This document shows, piece by piece, positions 34,389 through 42,000 of a stretch of DNA of 64,000 bases. Below the pieces are notes generated by a model that saw only the letters and a program-made list of their open reading frames with translations, had not been told where the DNA came from and searched no databases. Source of the stretch: Streptomyces dengpaensis (GTDB lineage: Bacteria > Actinomycetota > Actinomycetes > Streptomycetales > Streptomycetaceae); NCBI RefSeq assembly GCF_002946835.1, contig NZ_CP026652.1, forward strand, positions 2,790,001 to 2,854,000. Direction: 5' to 3'. Each line of letters opens with the position of its first letter. Positions within the stretch are counted from its first letter, which is position 1. The position numbers and the translations under genes are program-made.

Positions 34389-34850
34389 TCAGCCGCGGTC
34401 GGCATCCGACGGGTCGGTACCCGCCGACGGGTCGGCACAGTACTTCGCGTACTCTGTCCCAGCGAAGTGCTCGCCCAGCTTCCGGGAGAAGTACTGGAGC
34501 ATCGGCAGCGGACGGTGGTTCATCACAAGATGTTGTGTCTTCCCCTCTTCGTTCTTATAGACGACAGCGATGTTGGCGATCGGCCTACCATCCACCGTCG
34601 CTGCGTAGTCCTCGACGAAGCCATTCTCTCCGTACTTACCGATGTAGATGAAGTCCTGGAATTCGTACAGAGTGCGTGCGTAGGACAGTATCGCGAAAAC
34701 GTCCTTGGCTCCGTGGATGGTCCCGTTGAAGACCCCGGCCTCCAGCGTCACATCGTCGGCAAGATTGTCCAGCCAAGGGGGGTAGTAGTCCTTGCGCTGC
34801 CGCGCCGGGTCGCCGCTGCCCAGATATGTCGGTGGCGTCTTGTAGGTCAT
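34389..34850 (-). CDS. NTF2/SnoaL-like protein, paralogue B
   Basis: 153 residues; AGGAGG 7 bases before ATG 34850. MTYKTPPTYLGSGDPARQRK and DYYPPWLDNLADDVTLEAGV are nearly the same as paralogue A, as are DFIYIGKYGENGFVEDYAAT and VMNHRPLPMLQYFSRKLGEH. First gene of the operon, divergent from the LysR gene across the direct repeats at 34938-34975, so probably controlled by it. Confidence 0.82.
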   Translation of the reverse strand: MTYKTPPTYLGSGDPARQRKDYYPPWLDNLADDVTLEAGVFNGTIHGAKDVFAILSYARTLYEFQDFIYIGKYGENGFVEDYAATVDGRPIANIAVVYKNEEGKTQHLVMNHRPLPMLQYFSRKLGEHFAGTEYAKYCADPSAGTDPSDADRG

Positions 34851-34937
34851 CTTTCAGCCTCCTGTACCGGTTGAACTTCCAACAGAATCGCTGGACGCAA
34901 CAGGCGCGGTCCAACGAAAGTCAGAGACTGCCGCCAT

Positions 34938-34975
34938 CTCGCTGAGAGATACATTGAGGGCTCGCTGAGGGATAC
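34938..34975. promoter_or_regulatory. Two 15-bp direct repeats, candidate LysR binding sites
   Basis: CTCGCTGAGAGATAC (34938-34952) and CTCGCTGAGGGATAC (34961-34975), 23 bp apart (about two helical turns), between the divergent NTF2-like operon and the lysR gene. The second ends 7 bp before the lysR start. Confidence 0.7.
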
Positions 34976-34982
34976 TCGGAGG

Positions 34983-35873
34983 GTGGAACTGCGCCAGCTC
35001 GAGTACTTCGTCGCCGTCGCCGAGGAAGCGAACTTCACCCGTGCCGCCGCACGGCTGCACGTCGTCCAGTCCGCCGTCTCCACCACAATCAAGAACCTCG
35101 AGCGAGAACTCCGCACGCCGCTGCTGGAACGCACCCCCAAACGCGTGCTGCTCACCGATGCCGGTGCTGCCCTGCTACCGCGCGCCCATGCCGCTCTCGA
35201 CGCCGCCCGGGAGGCCGCAGACGCGGTGGGCGAGGTCCGCGGCGGACTGCGCGGCACACTGCGGCTGGGCGCGATAACCACGGTTGGGCTCATCGACCTT
35301 CCCGTGTTCCTCGGTGAATTCCACCGGCGTCATCCCGGCGTGTTCCTGCAGACCAGCGCCGCCCCCTCCGGTTCCCAGGGCCTGGTCGAAGCCCTCCTCG
35401 AACGGCGGCTCGACCTCGCCTTCGTTTCGGGGCCCGGACCGCGCCCGGCAGGCATCACGCTGACCGCCCTCGCCACTTCGGTGCTCGACCTCGTCGTGCC
35501 GGCCGCCCATCCGCTCGCGAAACGCCGCACCGTGTCGATCACCGAACTGGCCGGCCTGGACTTCGTCGACTTCCCCGCGGGCTACAGCAACCGGACCGTT
35601 GCCGACCGGGCCTTCGCGGCTGCCTCCGTCCCCCATCGCGTCGCCATCGAGATCACCGACCTCACCACCGGCGTGGCCTACGTCCGAAACGGCCTGGGCG
35701 TGGCGCTGCTGCCACGGGTCGCCCTCGGCAAGGGACAGGACGTCGCCACGCTGACCGTCGACGACGCCGACCTGGAATGGCAGTTTTCCCTGGCCGCTCC
35801 GTCCGAGCGCACGCCCGGTGCTGCGGCACGTGCCATGATCGCGATGGCGCACGAGTTCCTTCGGCAAGGGTGA
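34983..35873 (+). CDS. LysR-family transcriptional regulator
   Basis: 296 residues. N-terminal winged HTH: MELRQLEYFVAVAEEANFTR, AAARLHVVQSAVSTTIKNLE, then the co-inducer-binding periplasmic-protein-like domain (LRLGAITTVGLIDLPVFLGE, AHPLAKRRTVSITELAGLDF, YVRNGLGVALLPRVALGKGQ). GTG 34983 follows GGAGG with no spacer, so either a leaderless transcript or a short leader. Divergent from the NTF2-like/MDR operon, which it most likely activates. Confidence 0.9.
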   Translation: MELRQLEYFVAVAEEANFTRAAARLHVVQSAVSTTIKNLERELRTPLLERTPKRVLLTDAGAALLPRAHAALDAAREAADAVGEVRGGLRGTLRLGAITTVGLIDLPVFLGEFHRRHPGVFLQTSAAPSGSQGLVEALLERRLDLAFVSGPGPRPAGITLTALATSVLDLVVPAAHPLAKRRTVSITELAGLDFVDFPAGYSNRTVADRAFAAASVPHRVAIEITDLTTGVAYVRNGLGVALLPRVALGKGQDVATLTVDDADLEWQFSLAAPSERTPGAAARAMIAMAHEFLRQG

Positions 35874-35963
35874 GCATCGCCTCGGAGGGCGTTGTCACGT
35901 TGAGATCGCCGCTGTCGCGGAAGTCTCGGCTCGTTGTCGGCCGAGATGTCGTGGGAGTGGCGG

Positions 35964-36536
35964 ATGCCGTCGATGCGGGCGGTTTTGGAAGCACGACAGA
36001 AGGCCGCGGCGGTGCGGGTGGAGGAACTCGCAGTCGAACTGGAGCGGGTGCGGGCGTCTCTGGCGGACGCGGAAGAGGTACGCAGGCGCCGGGTGATCGG
36101 CCTGGAGCAGTATCTGGAGGCTCTGGCCGAGGCAGATGCGCCCGCGGTGGTGGCCGGCGGGGCCTCGGAGAGGAAGCCGGCGGGGCCGCGCCGGGCGGTT
36201 CCTCACCGGGAGAAGGCGGCCGGGGCCGAGGATTTGTCGGTGGACTACCAGGCGTTGATAGCCGCTGCTGTGGATGCGGGAGGCGACGGGCTGGGTGCCC
36301 GGCGGGCAGCGGTGGTAGTGGGCTGGGACAGCGCGTCTGCCTCCCGGGTCGAGGGCGCGAGGGCTCGTCTGAAGCGGCTGGTGGGGCGGGGCCGGCTGGT
36401 CGAGGAGAAACCGGGCAGGTTCACGCTGCCCGCACCGGAACAGGCCGATGGTGCTGGTGGTGGGCGGCCAGGCGGCGGCTCATCCCGCCAGCGGGCGAAG
36501 AAGGCGTACACGCGTGGTCAGGGCGGGAAGTCGTAG
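35964..36536 (+). CDS. Hypothetical coiled-coil protein, about 190 residues
   Basis: MPSMRAVLEARQKAAAVRVE, ELAVELERVRASLADAEEVR, RRRVIGLEQYLEALAEADAP form a charged heptad-rich helix; the second half (LSVDYQALIAAAVDAGGDGL, WDSASASRVEGARARLKRLV, GRLVEEKPGRFTLP) looks like a winged-helix or KOW-like fold. A GGGAG 6 bases before ATG 35964 supports the start. Proteins of this kind accompany transposases in streptomycetes; no transposase gene is left here. Unknown function. Confidence 0.6.
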   Translation: MPSMRAVLEARQKAAAVRVEELAVELERVRASLADAEEVRRRRVIGLEQYLEALAEADAPAVVAGGASERKPAGPRRAVPHREKAAGAEDLSVDYQALIAAAVDAGGDGLGARRAAVVVGWDSASASRVEGARARLKRLVGRGRLVEEKPGRFTLPAPEQADGAGGGRPGGGSSRQRAKKAYTRGQGGKS

Positions 36537-36834
36537 TGCATCGCCCGCCACTTGATGCTCGTTCATGTCCGAGCCGTACCGAGGCCGGCGCCCCGGCCGG
36601 TCGGACGCGTTCCCGAACCTGTGGGCGAGACAGTCACACCCAGGAGTGGACAGACTGGACTCGGCAACCGCGATCACGCGACACTTCGACAAAAGGGCCT
36701 CTTGCTTCTCGCTGGACTCGACATCCGCGAGCTGCCAAGAGGCCCTTCCTTCATGCCTGCGCAGCGGCCAACTCACCCGATCCAGCACCCTGTTCGAAGC
36801 GGACCGATCGCACGAACGGATAGAGAACAGCCAG
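36537..36834. other. Convergent intergenic region, possible IS-end debris
   Basis: No gene. Minus-strand reading gives a low-quality frame (RVIAVAESSLSTPGCDCLAH) that I cannot assign. Contains the inverted repeat at 36693-36747. Confidence 0.4.
36693..36747. terminator. Candidate bidirectional terminator
   Basis: AAGGGCCTCTTG (36693-36704) and CAAGAGGCCCTT (36736-36747), a perfect 12-bp stem with a 31-base loop between two converging genes. Confidence 0.65.
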
Positions 36835-37131
36835 TCAGCCAGCGGCCTTGGCGATGATGCGATCCATCTCCTCTCGGCCAAAGGCCCGCAGGGTCGTGGT
36901 ACGGACGTTGCCCACCCCGCCAAGCTGCAGGAGCGTCGCGGTGGCGGTTTCGTCGTCGGGCGCCTCAACAACGGCCACGAGGTCGTACGAACCGACGGTC
37001 CAGTAGAGGTTCAGGAGCTTCGCCCCGAGCTTCTGTGCCGCTGCGGCGAAGGCCTCGGCACGCTTTGTGGTGTCCTTGTAGTTTCGGATCCCTTGATCGG
37101 TCCAGTTCAGCAAGGTGACATACGTCGGCAT
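36835..37131 (-). CDS. GYD-domain protein
   Basis: 98 residues: MPTYVTLLNWTDQGIRNYKD, LLNLYWTVGSYDLVAVVEAP, DDETATATLLQLGGVGNVRT. GYD-family dimeric alpha/beta-barrel proteins of about 95-100 residues with the central GSYD motif; function not established. ATG 37131, weak ribosome site. Complete, and convergent with the coiled-coil gene. Confidence 0.8.
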   Translation of the reverse strand: MPTYVTLLNWTDQGIRNYKDTTKRAEAFAAAAQKLGAKLLNLYWTVGSYDLVAVVEAPDDETATATLLQLGGVGNVRTTTLRAFGREEMDRIIAKAAG

Positions 37132-37827
37132 GGTCTTTCACCTTCATGAGGGAACACATCGCGAGGTTAATCCTGGGCGTAGTGGCCGAAACATGCACAA
37201 GGTGTGCACCCGAATGAGCAACAGCAGCCGATCCCAAGCGGTTGATCACGGTGGCTAGCACCAGCGAGATGCACTTTGCATAACAACGAGCTGACCCGCG
37301 AAGACACCGGGTAGTCAACCGAGGATTCCTCATGAAGAGGTCCGTGCGAGAGCCGTGCCAGATCGTGCGGGAACCACGGGGAGTGGGCGGCGTCAGTCGG
37401 CGGAAACGGCTCGCCACTACCGCCCGCCGCGTGCCACAAGCGTGCCAGATGCAAGGGTCGGTCGCGGTCAACAGGGGTGTCTAGCGGGCGCATCCGTGCT
37501 GACCAACTCGTCCGACGAAGCCGCAGGTCACCCGACCTACGCCCCAGCTTTTCTCTTAAAGCGGTGTTGGGGTTCGAGTCCAACGACCGCTCTGTTACAG
37601 CGTCAGCGGGTACGCAGCGGAAGCCAACAAACTTGATCGAGACGAGGCAACTCCAGCCCAGAGCCGATCAGTCGGCCTGGACAGCATCCGCCTCGTCGCG
37701 GCCGATGACTACCAGGCGCCGGACAGCTCGGGAACTGTTCTCTGGTCAAGTCGCCACACGATTACGGCACTGGTGAGGTCGGCCGTCCGCGCCTTCGCGA
37801 GGCGGGGACCTGGTGTTTGAATCGAAC
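37132..37827. other. Attachment-like relic region, no gene
   Basis: GTGCCAGA repeats occur at 37356-37363, 37431-37437 (GTGCCACA) and 37442-37449, with GGGAACCACGGGGA between, as at 22496-22545. At 37559-37588 a hairpin (GCGGTGTTGG / CCAACGACCGC) with loop GGTTCGAGT resembles a T arm, but the sequence does not fold into half a tRNA. This is probably a degenerate attachment region of a lost element. Confidence 0.45.
37354..37450. repeat. GTGCCAGA direct repeats with GGGAACCACGGGG (attachment-arm-like)
   Basis: CGTGCCAGAT at 37354-37363 and 37441-37450, CGTGCCACAA at 37430-37439, with CGGGAACCACGGGGAG between. Same words in the same order as at 22496-22545. Confidence 0.5.
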
Positions 37828-38258
37828 ATGAACGAGTTGCCGCCTGACCCTGCGCGCCTGCGTACGATCTTGGCGCACCTCGAAGCGCAGCTCGCCGACG
37901 AAGAGACCGTCGTCACGTACCTGCGGCTCCAGCAGGACGCTGTACGCCACGCCCTCGCGGTGGCCGAGGCACGGAGGAATCGGCGCTCCGCAGCCTCCAC
38001 GCCATCGGCCGCCCGAGTTGCGCCCCGTGCTTGGCCCGGCGCCGGCCAGGTGCAAGCGTCAGTCGTCCGGCTTCATGGTCGAGCAGCGGCACGCCCACCG
38101 GTCCTCAGTAGGCTTGCGTCCACGTCGACGACTGCACGATGACCAGCAACAACACGCATCCCGTCTCGGCGCAGGATGCTCGGATGGCGCCCACGGACGC
38201 GCCATTGGAGGCGTGCGCGTTCTGCCGACCGGACACCGAGCAAGGGATCCTCGACTGA
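37828..38258 (+). pseudogene. Small streptomycete protein (DUF6233-like), frameshifted
   Basis: Start MNELPPDPARLRTILAHLEA, QLADEETVVTYLRLQQDAVR in one frame; then SSGFMVEQRHAH in a second; and finally VDDCTMTSNNTHPVSAQDAR then AFCRPDTEQGILD in a third, with the TGA at 38256. The three pieces make one coherent protein of about 140 residues typical of streptomycete accessory DNA, but two frameshifts (about 38050 and 38095) break it. Family name is from memory. Confidence 0.65.
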
Positions 38259-38286
38259 GCCCCCGCACGAGGGAGTGCGGGGGCTC
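38257..38286 (+). terminator. Perfect 12-bp hairpin terminator
   Basis: GAGCCCCCGCAC (38257-38268), loop GAGGGA, GTGCGGGGGCTC (38275-38286). It overlaps the stop codon of the preceding pseudogene. Confidence 0.75.
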
Positions 38287-38322
38287 GATCCATATTCGGA
38301 TACCCCGGAGCATACTGGGAGT

Positions 38323-38547
38323 ATGTCCGGACAAGCGCCCGTGATCATTCACCCGCCGCAGTCGGACGGCGGACGGCGGGTGACGATCCGCGATGAGTAC
38401 GTCGGCACGGCGTACCACCTGCTCGACGTGGTGGAGTTCCTACGCCTCGCAGGCCTGCCCGAGGCTGATACGAAGATCGACGACCCGGAGCTGCTCGAAT
38501 GGCGCGGCGGGGGACCGTCCTACTGGGCTCCAAAGGCGCCCGGCTGA
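38323..38547 (+). CDS. Hypothetical protein, 74 residues
   Basis: MSGQAPVIIHPPQSDGGRRV, TIRDEYVGTAYHLLDVVEFL, RLAGLPEADTKIDDPELLEW. Coherent codon use and a compact soluble protein; similar small genes are common in streptomycete accessory regions but none has a role I know. A hairpin (38571-38597) follows. Confidence 0.6.
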   Translation: MSGQAPVIIHPPQSDGGRRVTIRDEYVGTAYHLLDVVEFLRLAGLPEADTKIDDPELLEWRGGGPSYWAPKAPG

Positions 38548-38570
38548 GGTTGTGCGGTTGGGCATGCGTG

Positions 38571-38597
38571 AGCCCCTGCACGAGCGTGTGCGGGGCT
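38571..38597 (+). terminator. Hairpin terminator
   Basis: AGCCCC-T-GCAC and GTGTGCGGGGCT form a 10-bp stem with one bulged T, 24 bp after the small gene. Confidence 0.5.
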
Positions 38598-38708
38598 TCG
38601 CCGTGCCCCCTGTACATACCCGGACGAACCGAGAGACCCTGGTTGGGCAGGCCCATCCGGGCTGTGGGGGCTGTGCCGTGCAACGCTGCTCCTGCCACGG
38701 GGTGCGTA

Positions 38709-38921
38709 ATGCGAGTGGAACTGATCAAACGCGCCGCCGACGTACTGCTGGATGTCCCAGCCGACGCGCGCAAGGAGATCATCATGCTCATTAGCGCCGC
38801 GGTCGAGGCTCCGTTCCCGCCGCCAGGGGCGAAAGCGGCAGCGTTCGGCAATCAGTGCTGGGTCGAGTACATGGCCCGGGGCAACGTGATCGAAGTGATC
38901 GACGTCGGGTGTCTCTGCTGA
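38709..38921 (+). CDS. Hypothetical protein, 70 residues (possible RelE/ParE-like fold)
   Basis: MRVELIKRAADVLLDVPADA, RKEIIMLISAAVEAPFPPPG, YMARGNVIEVIDVGCLC. The order of a helical N-terminus and a short C-terminal strand with RGNVIEVIDV is reminiscent of small RelE/ParE-like toxins, but no antitoxin gene is adjacent, so this is weak. Intact frame. Confidence 0.45.
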   Translation: MRVELIKRAADVLLDVPADARKEIIMLISAAVEAPFPPPGAKAAAFGNQCWVEYMARGNVIEVIDVGCLC

Positions 38922-38926
38922 CGGAG

Positions 38927-39080
38927 CTACGCGGCGGCGCTCTGCTCGGTCCAGATGCGTCCGCACCTGGTGCAGCGGGCGACGGGAGATGCGCCGGCGC
39001 CTCCGTGGAGGTTCAGGGAGCCGGCGCATTCGGGGCACGGCTGGGCGAGAACCGTGGTGTGTTCGCGGATGTGAACTCAC
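38927..39080 (-). pseudogene. Small zinc-ribbon protein, frameshifted at the start
   Basis: The minus strand reads HIREHTTVLAQPCPECAGSL, then ASPVARCTRCGRIWTEQSAA and TAG. CPEC and CTRC are a four-cysteine zinc ribbon. The frame has no start codon; a GTG at 39080 is in another frame and would join by a short indel near 39070 (MSS-HIREHTTV). Confidence 0.4.
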
Positions 39081-39692
39081 CGACTGCGTGCTCAGCTGAG
39101 CGATGAGCCTGGCGCCTTGCGGATGCTACACAATTCGGCGGACACAGATCTTGCTGGCGCCAGACCTATGCTTTGTCCATGACACGTGCCTCGCGTATAC
39201 GTCCGTTATCCGCAGTCCTTCTCTCATCCGCTCTGCCAGCAGGGTGCGAGGCATCAGGCGGCGCATCTGGTGTGCGGTCCGAGACGTTCTCAGGGCCGGT
39301 GTAGGAGGCGTACAAGGACGGCAGAGCCTTCGGACGCGAGCATGAGGACGAAGGGCTGCCCATCGCGGCCGTAGATCCCAGCGAAGGTGTCACCACCGAC
39401 ACGTATCGGGCCAACACCGACGCTGCAGAGGACTGGTGCACGGACAGCCTTCCCGAGGAGTTGTGGGCCGAACACGACGGCCACGACGAGGCGCTGTGAG
39501 GAACACTGGGCAGCGCACTGCGAACGGGCACCGGCGTGCCAGTCCCGCTCCAGATCGCCTGTGTCGAATACGCTGCGAAGACGTCCAACCTGGCGTCCTT
39601 GACAACGCGTACGCACGAGGAAATGCCGCCCGGTGGCGGCTCTTCACGTCGGCCCGGATGGCGCAGCTGCCGGATGCAGAAAGGGGTGTGAC
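39081..39692. other. Region with a C-terminal protein relic only
   Basis: From 39305 to the TGA at 39497 the plus strand reads EAYKDGRAFGREHEDEGLPI, AAVDPSEGVTTDTYRANTDA, EDWCTDSLPEELWAEHDGHD, which is protein-like but starts directly after an in-frame TAG and has no start codon. No other gene is supported. Confidence 0.35.
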
Positions 39693-40163
39693 ATGAGGCC
39701 CCCAGGCGTGCACCTACGGGAGATCACCGACGACAACCGGGATGCCGTTCGTGCCCTCCGCGTCCGACGTGACCAGAAGCAGTTCGTCGCCTCCGTGTCC
39801 AAGTCGCTCAAGGAGGCGGCAAAGACGCCGGAGGCCAACCCTTGGTACCGCGCCGTATACCGTGGCGACGAGCCAGTCGGCTTCGTGATGCTGTCGTGGA
39901 AACCGCCTACTGGTCCTTTCAAAGGGCGACACTTCATCTGGCGCCTCCTCGTCGACAAGCGGTACCAGAAGCGCGGGATCGGCCGAGAGGCGCTCACGCA
40001 GATCGCCGCCCTGGTTCGCGAGGACGGCGCCACCGAGCTGCTGACCAGCTACGAGCCCGGCGACGGCGAACCGTGGCCCTTCTACCAGAAGTTCGGGTTC
40101 GAGCCCACCGGGGAGATCGACGACGGCGAGGTCGTTCTGCGGCTCACCTTCCCCGCTCAGTGA
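39693..40163 (+). CDS. GNAT-family N-acetyltransferase
   Basis: 156 residues from ATG 39693, AAGGGG 7 bases upstream. VHLREITDDNRDAVRALRVR, PVGFVMLSWKPPTGPFKGRH, FIWRLLVDKRYQKRGIGREA. RYQKRGIGREA is the acetyl-CoA pyrophosphate loop (motif A, Q/R-x-x-G-x-G/A); PFYQKFGFEPTGE is motif B. Resembles polyamine/diamine acetyltransferases (SpeG/BltD group), but the substrate is unproven. Last clearly intact enzyme gene before the island edge. Confidence 0.85.
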   Translation: MRPPGVHLREITDDNRDAVRALRVRRDQKQFVASVSKSLKEAAKTPEANPWYRAVYRGDEPVGFVMLSWKPPTGPFKGRHFIWRLLVDKRYQKRGIGREALTQIAALVREDGATELLTSYEPGDGEPWPFYQKFGFEPTGEIDDGEVVLRLTFPAQ

Positions 40164-40206
40164 GCTCATACGGAAGCCGCGGACGGTTTTGACCTCCGGT
40201 GGTCAC

Positions 40207-40431
40207 ATGACGATGAAGCTGGTGCCGCAGAGCCACCAGGAAGGCGGTTCCCCTGACGGCTACGGTGGCCTGCCGGTCAGGGTGGAAAAGTTGCCCCGGC
40301 TGGCGTGGTGGTCACACGACATTTTCACAATGGACACAGCAGGCCTGCGTACTGTCCTCAATTACGGTCTGCCGGCCGTGATGTATTTGCTGCTCGGTCA
40401 CGGAATCGCCGCGCGGCTGAACCGGGCGTAA
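40207..40431 (+). CDS. Hypothetical protein, 74 residues
   Basis: MTMKLVPQSHQEGGSPDGYG, GLPVRVEKLPRLAWWSHDIF, then hydrophobic VLNYGLPAVMYLLLGHGIAA. Possibly a single C-terminal membrane helix. An in-frame ATG is also at 40189. Codon use is less GC-biased than neighbours. Function unknown. Confidence 0.45.
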   Translation: MTMKLVPQSHQEGGSPDGYGGLPVRVEKLPRLAWWSHDIFTMDTAGLRTVLNYGLPAVMYLLLGHGIAARLNRA

Positions 40432-40455
40432 AACATCAACCAGTTCGGCCTGGGT

Positions 40456-40625
40456 TCAGCGCCGAACATCCCGGCAACGCACCGACAGCCCGCGACGCAG
40501 GCAGTCAGCAAGGCGGGCCGCGATGCTGCCGTCCGGGTCGAGGCGGGGGTTGAAGATGGTGACTCGACGCCGGACGGGCGCAGCCCCAGCACCGACGGCG
40601 CCTCGATGATCGCCAGGTCCCGCAC
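40456..40625 (-). pseudogene. Arginase-family relic, about 85% deleted internally
   Basis: GTG 40625 opens VRDLAIIEAPSVLGLRPSGV, the typical N-terminus of streptomycete arginase-family proteins, then within a few bases passes, out of frame, into TIFNPRLDPDGSIAARLADC and LRRGL, their usual C-terminal helix, stop at 40456. All metal-binding motifs are lost. Confidence 0.65.
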
Positions 40626-40887
40626 GCCGGCCGTCTCCCTCGTCCGCAAGACGGCCGCCCGCCCTCTGCGGGACGGCCGCGTACGCCTCCTCGCACGCCC
40701 GGTGGCCAAGAGGCGCCCTCCCCCAGGATCCGCCCGAATCCGGAATGCCGCGCGCAGCGGCCTCCGCCCATGTCCGCGCGTCCGGCCACGGACCCCCGCG
40801 GGCGACGCGCGAAGTGTCGTCGATCTTGGAGGCGGGGCACACTGGATGCATGAGCCCGTAAACCGTGACCGAGGTTCGGGGTGACCC

Positions 40888-41319
40888 ATGAGTGCTCTCG
40901 AAGAACACATCGACATCGACGTCCCCGCCGATCTGGCCTGGGACTTCCTCCACCGCACGGAGAGCTACCCTCGCTTCGTCGAAGGGGTGCGGGAGGCTCG
41001 TCCGGAGGGCGGGAACCGAGCGCACCTGGACGTCGAGGCGGGCGGCCGGACGCAGGACCTCGAAGCCGAGATCACCGACCGCGACCAGGGTCGCACCATG
41101 GAGTGGCAGACCACGAGCGGCCCCGACCTGGCGGGTTCCTTCTCGCTCCTGCCCATCGACTCGGAGCACACCCGGCTCCAGGCACGGATCGAGTACGACC
41201 CGGGCGCTGTCAGGGAGCCGTTCGGCGGCAAGAAGGGCTTCGCCCAGGCGACGGCGATCGAACGGCTCGTGCGCAGCGACCTCGATCAGTTCAAGCGGCT
41301 GGTGGAACAGGCGAAGTGA
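40888..41319 (+). CDS. SRPBCC (polyketide-cyclase/START-like) protein
   Basis: 143 residues. EEHIDIDVPADLAWDFLHRT, ESYPRFVEGVREARPEGGNR, TRLQARIEYDPGAVREPFGG. Typical helix-grip fold of the CoxG/polyketide_cyc2 class; ligand unknown. Its stop overlaps the archease GTG, so the two are co-translated. First gene of the right-hand core region. Confidence 0.85.
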   Translation: MSALEEHIDIDVPADLAWDFLHRTESYPRFVEGVREARPEGGNRAHLDVEAGGRTQDLEAEITDRDQGRTMEWQTTSGPDLAGSFSLLPIDSEHTRLQARIEYDPGAVREPFGGKKGFAQATAIERLVRSDLDQFKRLVEQAK

Positions 41320-41768
41320 CAGCCCGTGGGCCAGGGTCGAGCGGGCATCGTCCGGGGACGAGCGGGCACCGGCTCGTGCCGCACACGGCGGACGTGCGCG
41401 TCGAAGCCTGGGGAGCGAGCCGCGAACGCTGCCTGATGGAAGCGGTACGGGGAATGGTGGGGTCCTTCGCGGATGTCTCCGCTGCGCGGGCCACCTCCGT
41501 GGTCCGGTTGCGGCTGGACAGGGACAGCGACGACGACCTTCTGACCGCGCTGCTGGACGAGGTCGTCTTCCGGCTGGACGTGCACGGCCACGTCCCCGTC
41601 GATGTGGGGGCGGAGTCGGTGGAGGGCGGCCTCGACGTGCGGCTGGAGGTCGCGGACCTCGCCGAGGTGGAGGTCATCGGTGCCGCGCCGAAGGGCGTCT
41701 CCTGGCAGGACCTGCGCATCGGGCCGGATCCGTACGGCTGGTCCTGCGCCGTCACCATCGACGTGTGA
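41316..41768 (+). CDS. Archease
   Basis: 150 residues from GTG 41316, overlapping the upstream stop (GTGA). HRLVPHTADVRVEAWGASRE with the metal-coordinating aspartate, CLMEAVRGMVGSFADVSAA, DDDLLTALLDEVVFRLDVHG, EVEVIGAAPKGVSWQDLRIG: the archease fold. Archease speeds guanylylation of RtcB and lets it turn over; the rtcB gene is convergent 230 bp away. RNA-repair function is thus strongly supported by context. Confidence 0.88.
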   Translation: MTARGPGSSGHRPGTSGHRLVPHTADVRVEAWGASRERCLMEAVRGMVGSFADVSAARATSVVRLRLDRDSDDDLLTALLDEVVFRLDVHGHVPVDVGAESVEGGLDVRLEVADLAEVEVIGAAPKGVSWQDLRIGPDPYGWSCAVTIDV

Positions 41769-41798
41769 CGGGTGAGTTCGCCAAGCCGTACGCGTTCA

Positions 41799-41974
41799 CC
41801 GCCGTACGAACTCACCATCGCCGTACGAGGTCACCATCGCCGTACGAACTCACCATCGCCGTACGAACTCACCATCGCCGTACGAACTCACCATCGCCGT
41901 ACGAGACCACCACCGCCGTACGAGACCACCACCGCCGTACGAGACCACCACCGCCGTACGAGACCACCATCCAT
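41799..41974. repeat. 19-bp tandem repeat, nine units, between archease and rtcB
   Basis: GTACGA recurs at 41804, 41823, 41842, 41861, 41880, 41899, 41918, 41937 and 41956, an exact 19-bp period. First five units read mostly ACCATCGCCGTACGAACTC, later ones ACCACCGCCGTACGAGACC, so two sub-blocks expanded in turn. Lies in the convergent intergenic space. Confidence 0.9.
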
Positions 41975-42000
41975 GTACGCCCCATCCGGCCGCCGGCAGA

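Noticed and set aside
37551..37595. Second tRNA or half-tRNA scar
   Set aside because: GGTTCGAGT looks like a T loop, but the flanks pair as GCGGT-TTGG hairpin and no acceptor or anticodon stem of a tRNA can be drawn.
41799..41974. Possible CRISPR array
   Set aside because: Units are directly adjacent 19-bp tandem repeats with no spacers and no cas genes nearby.
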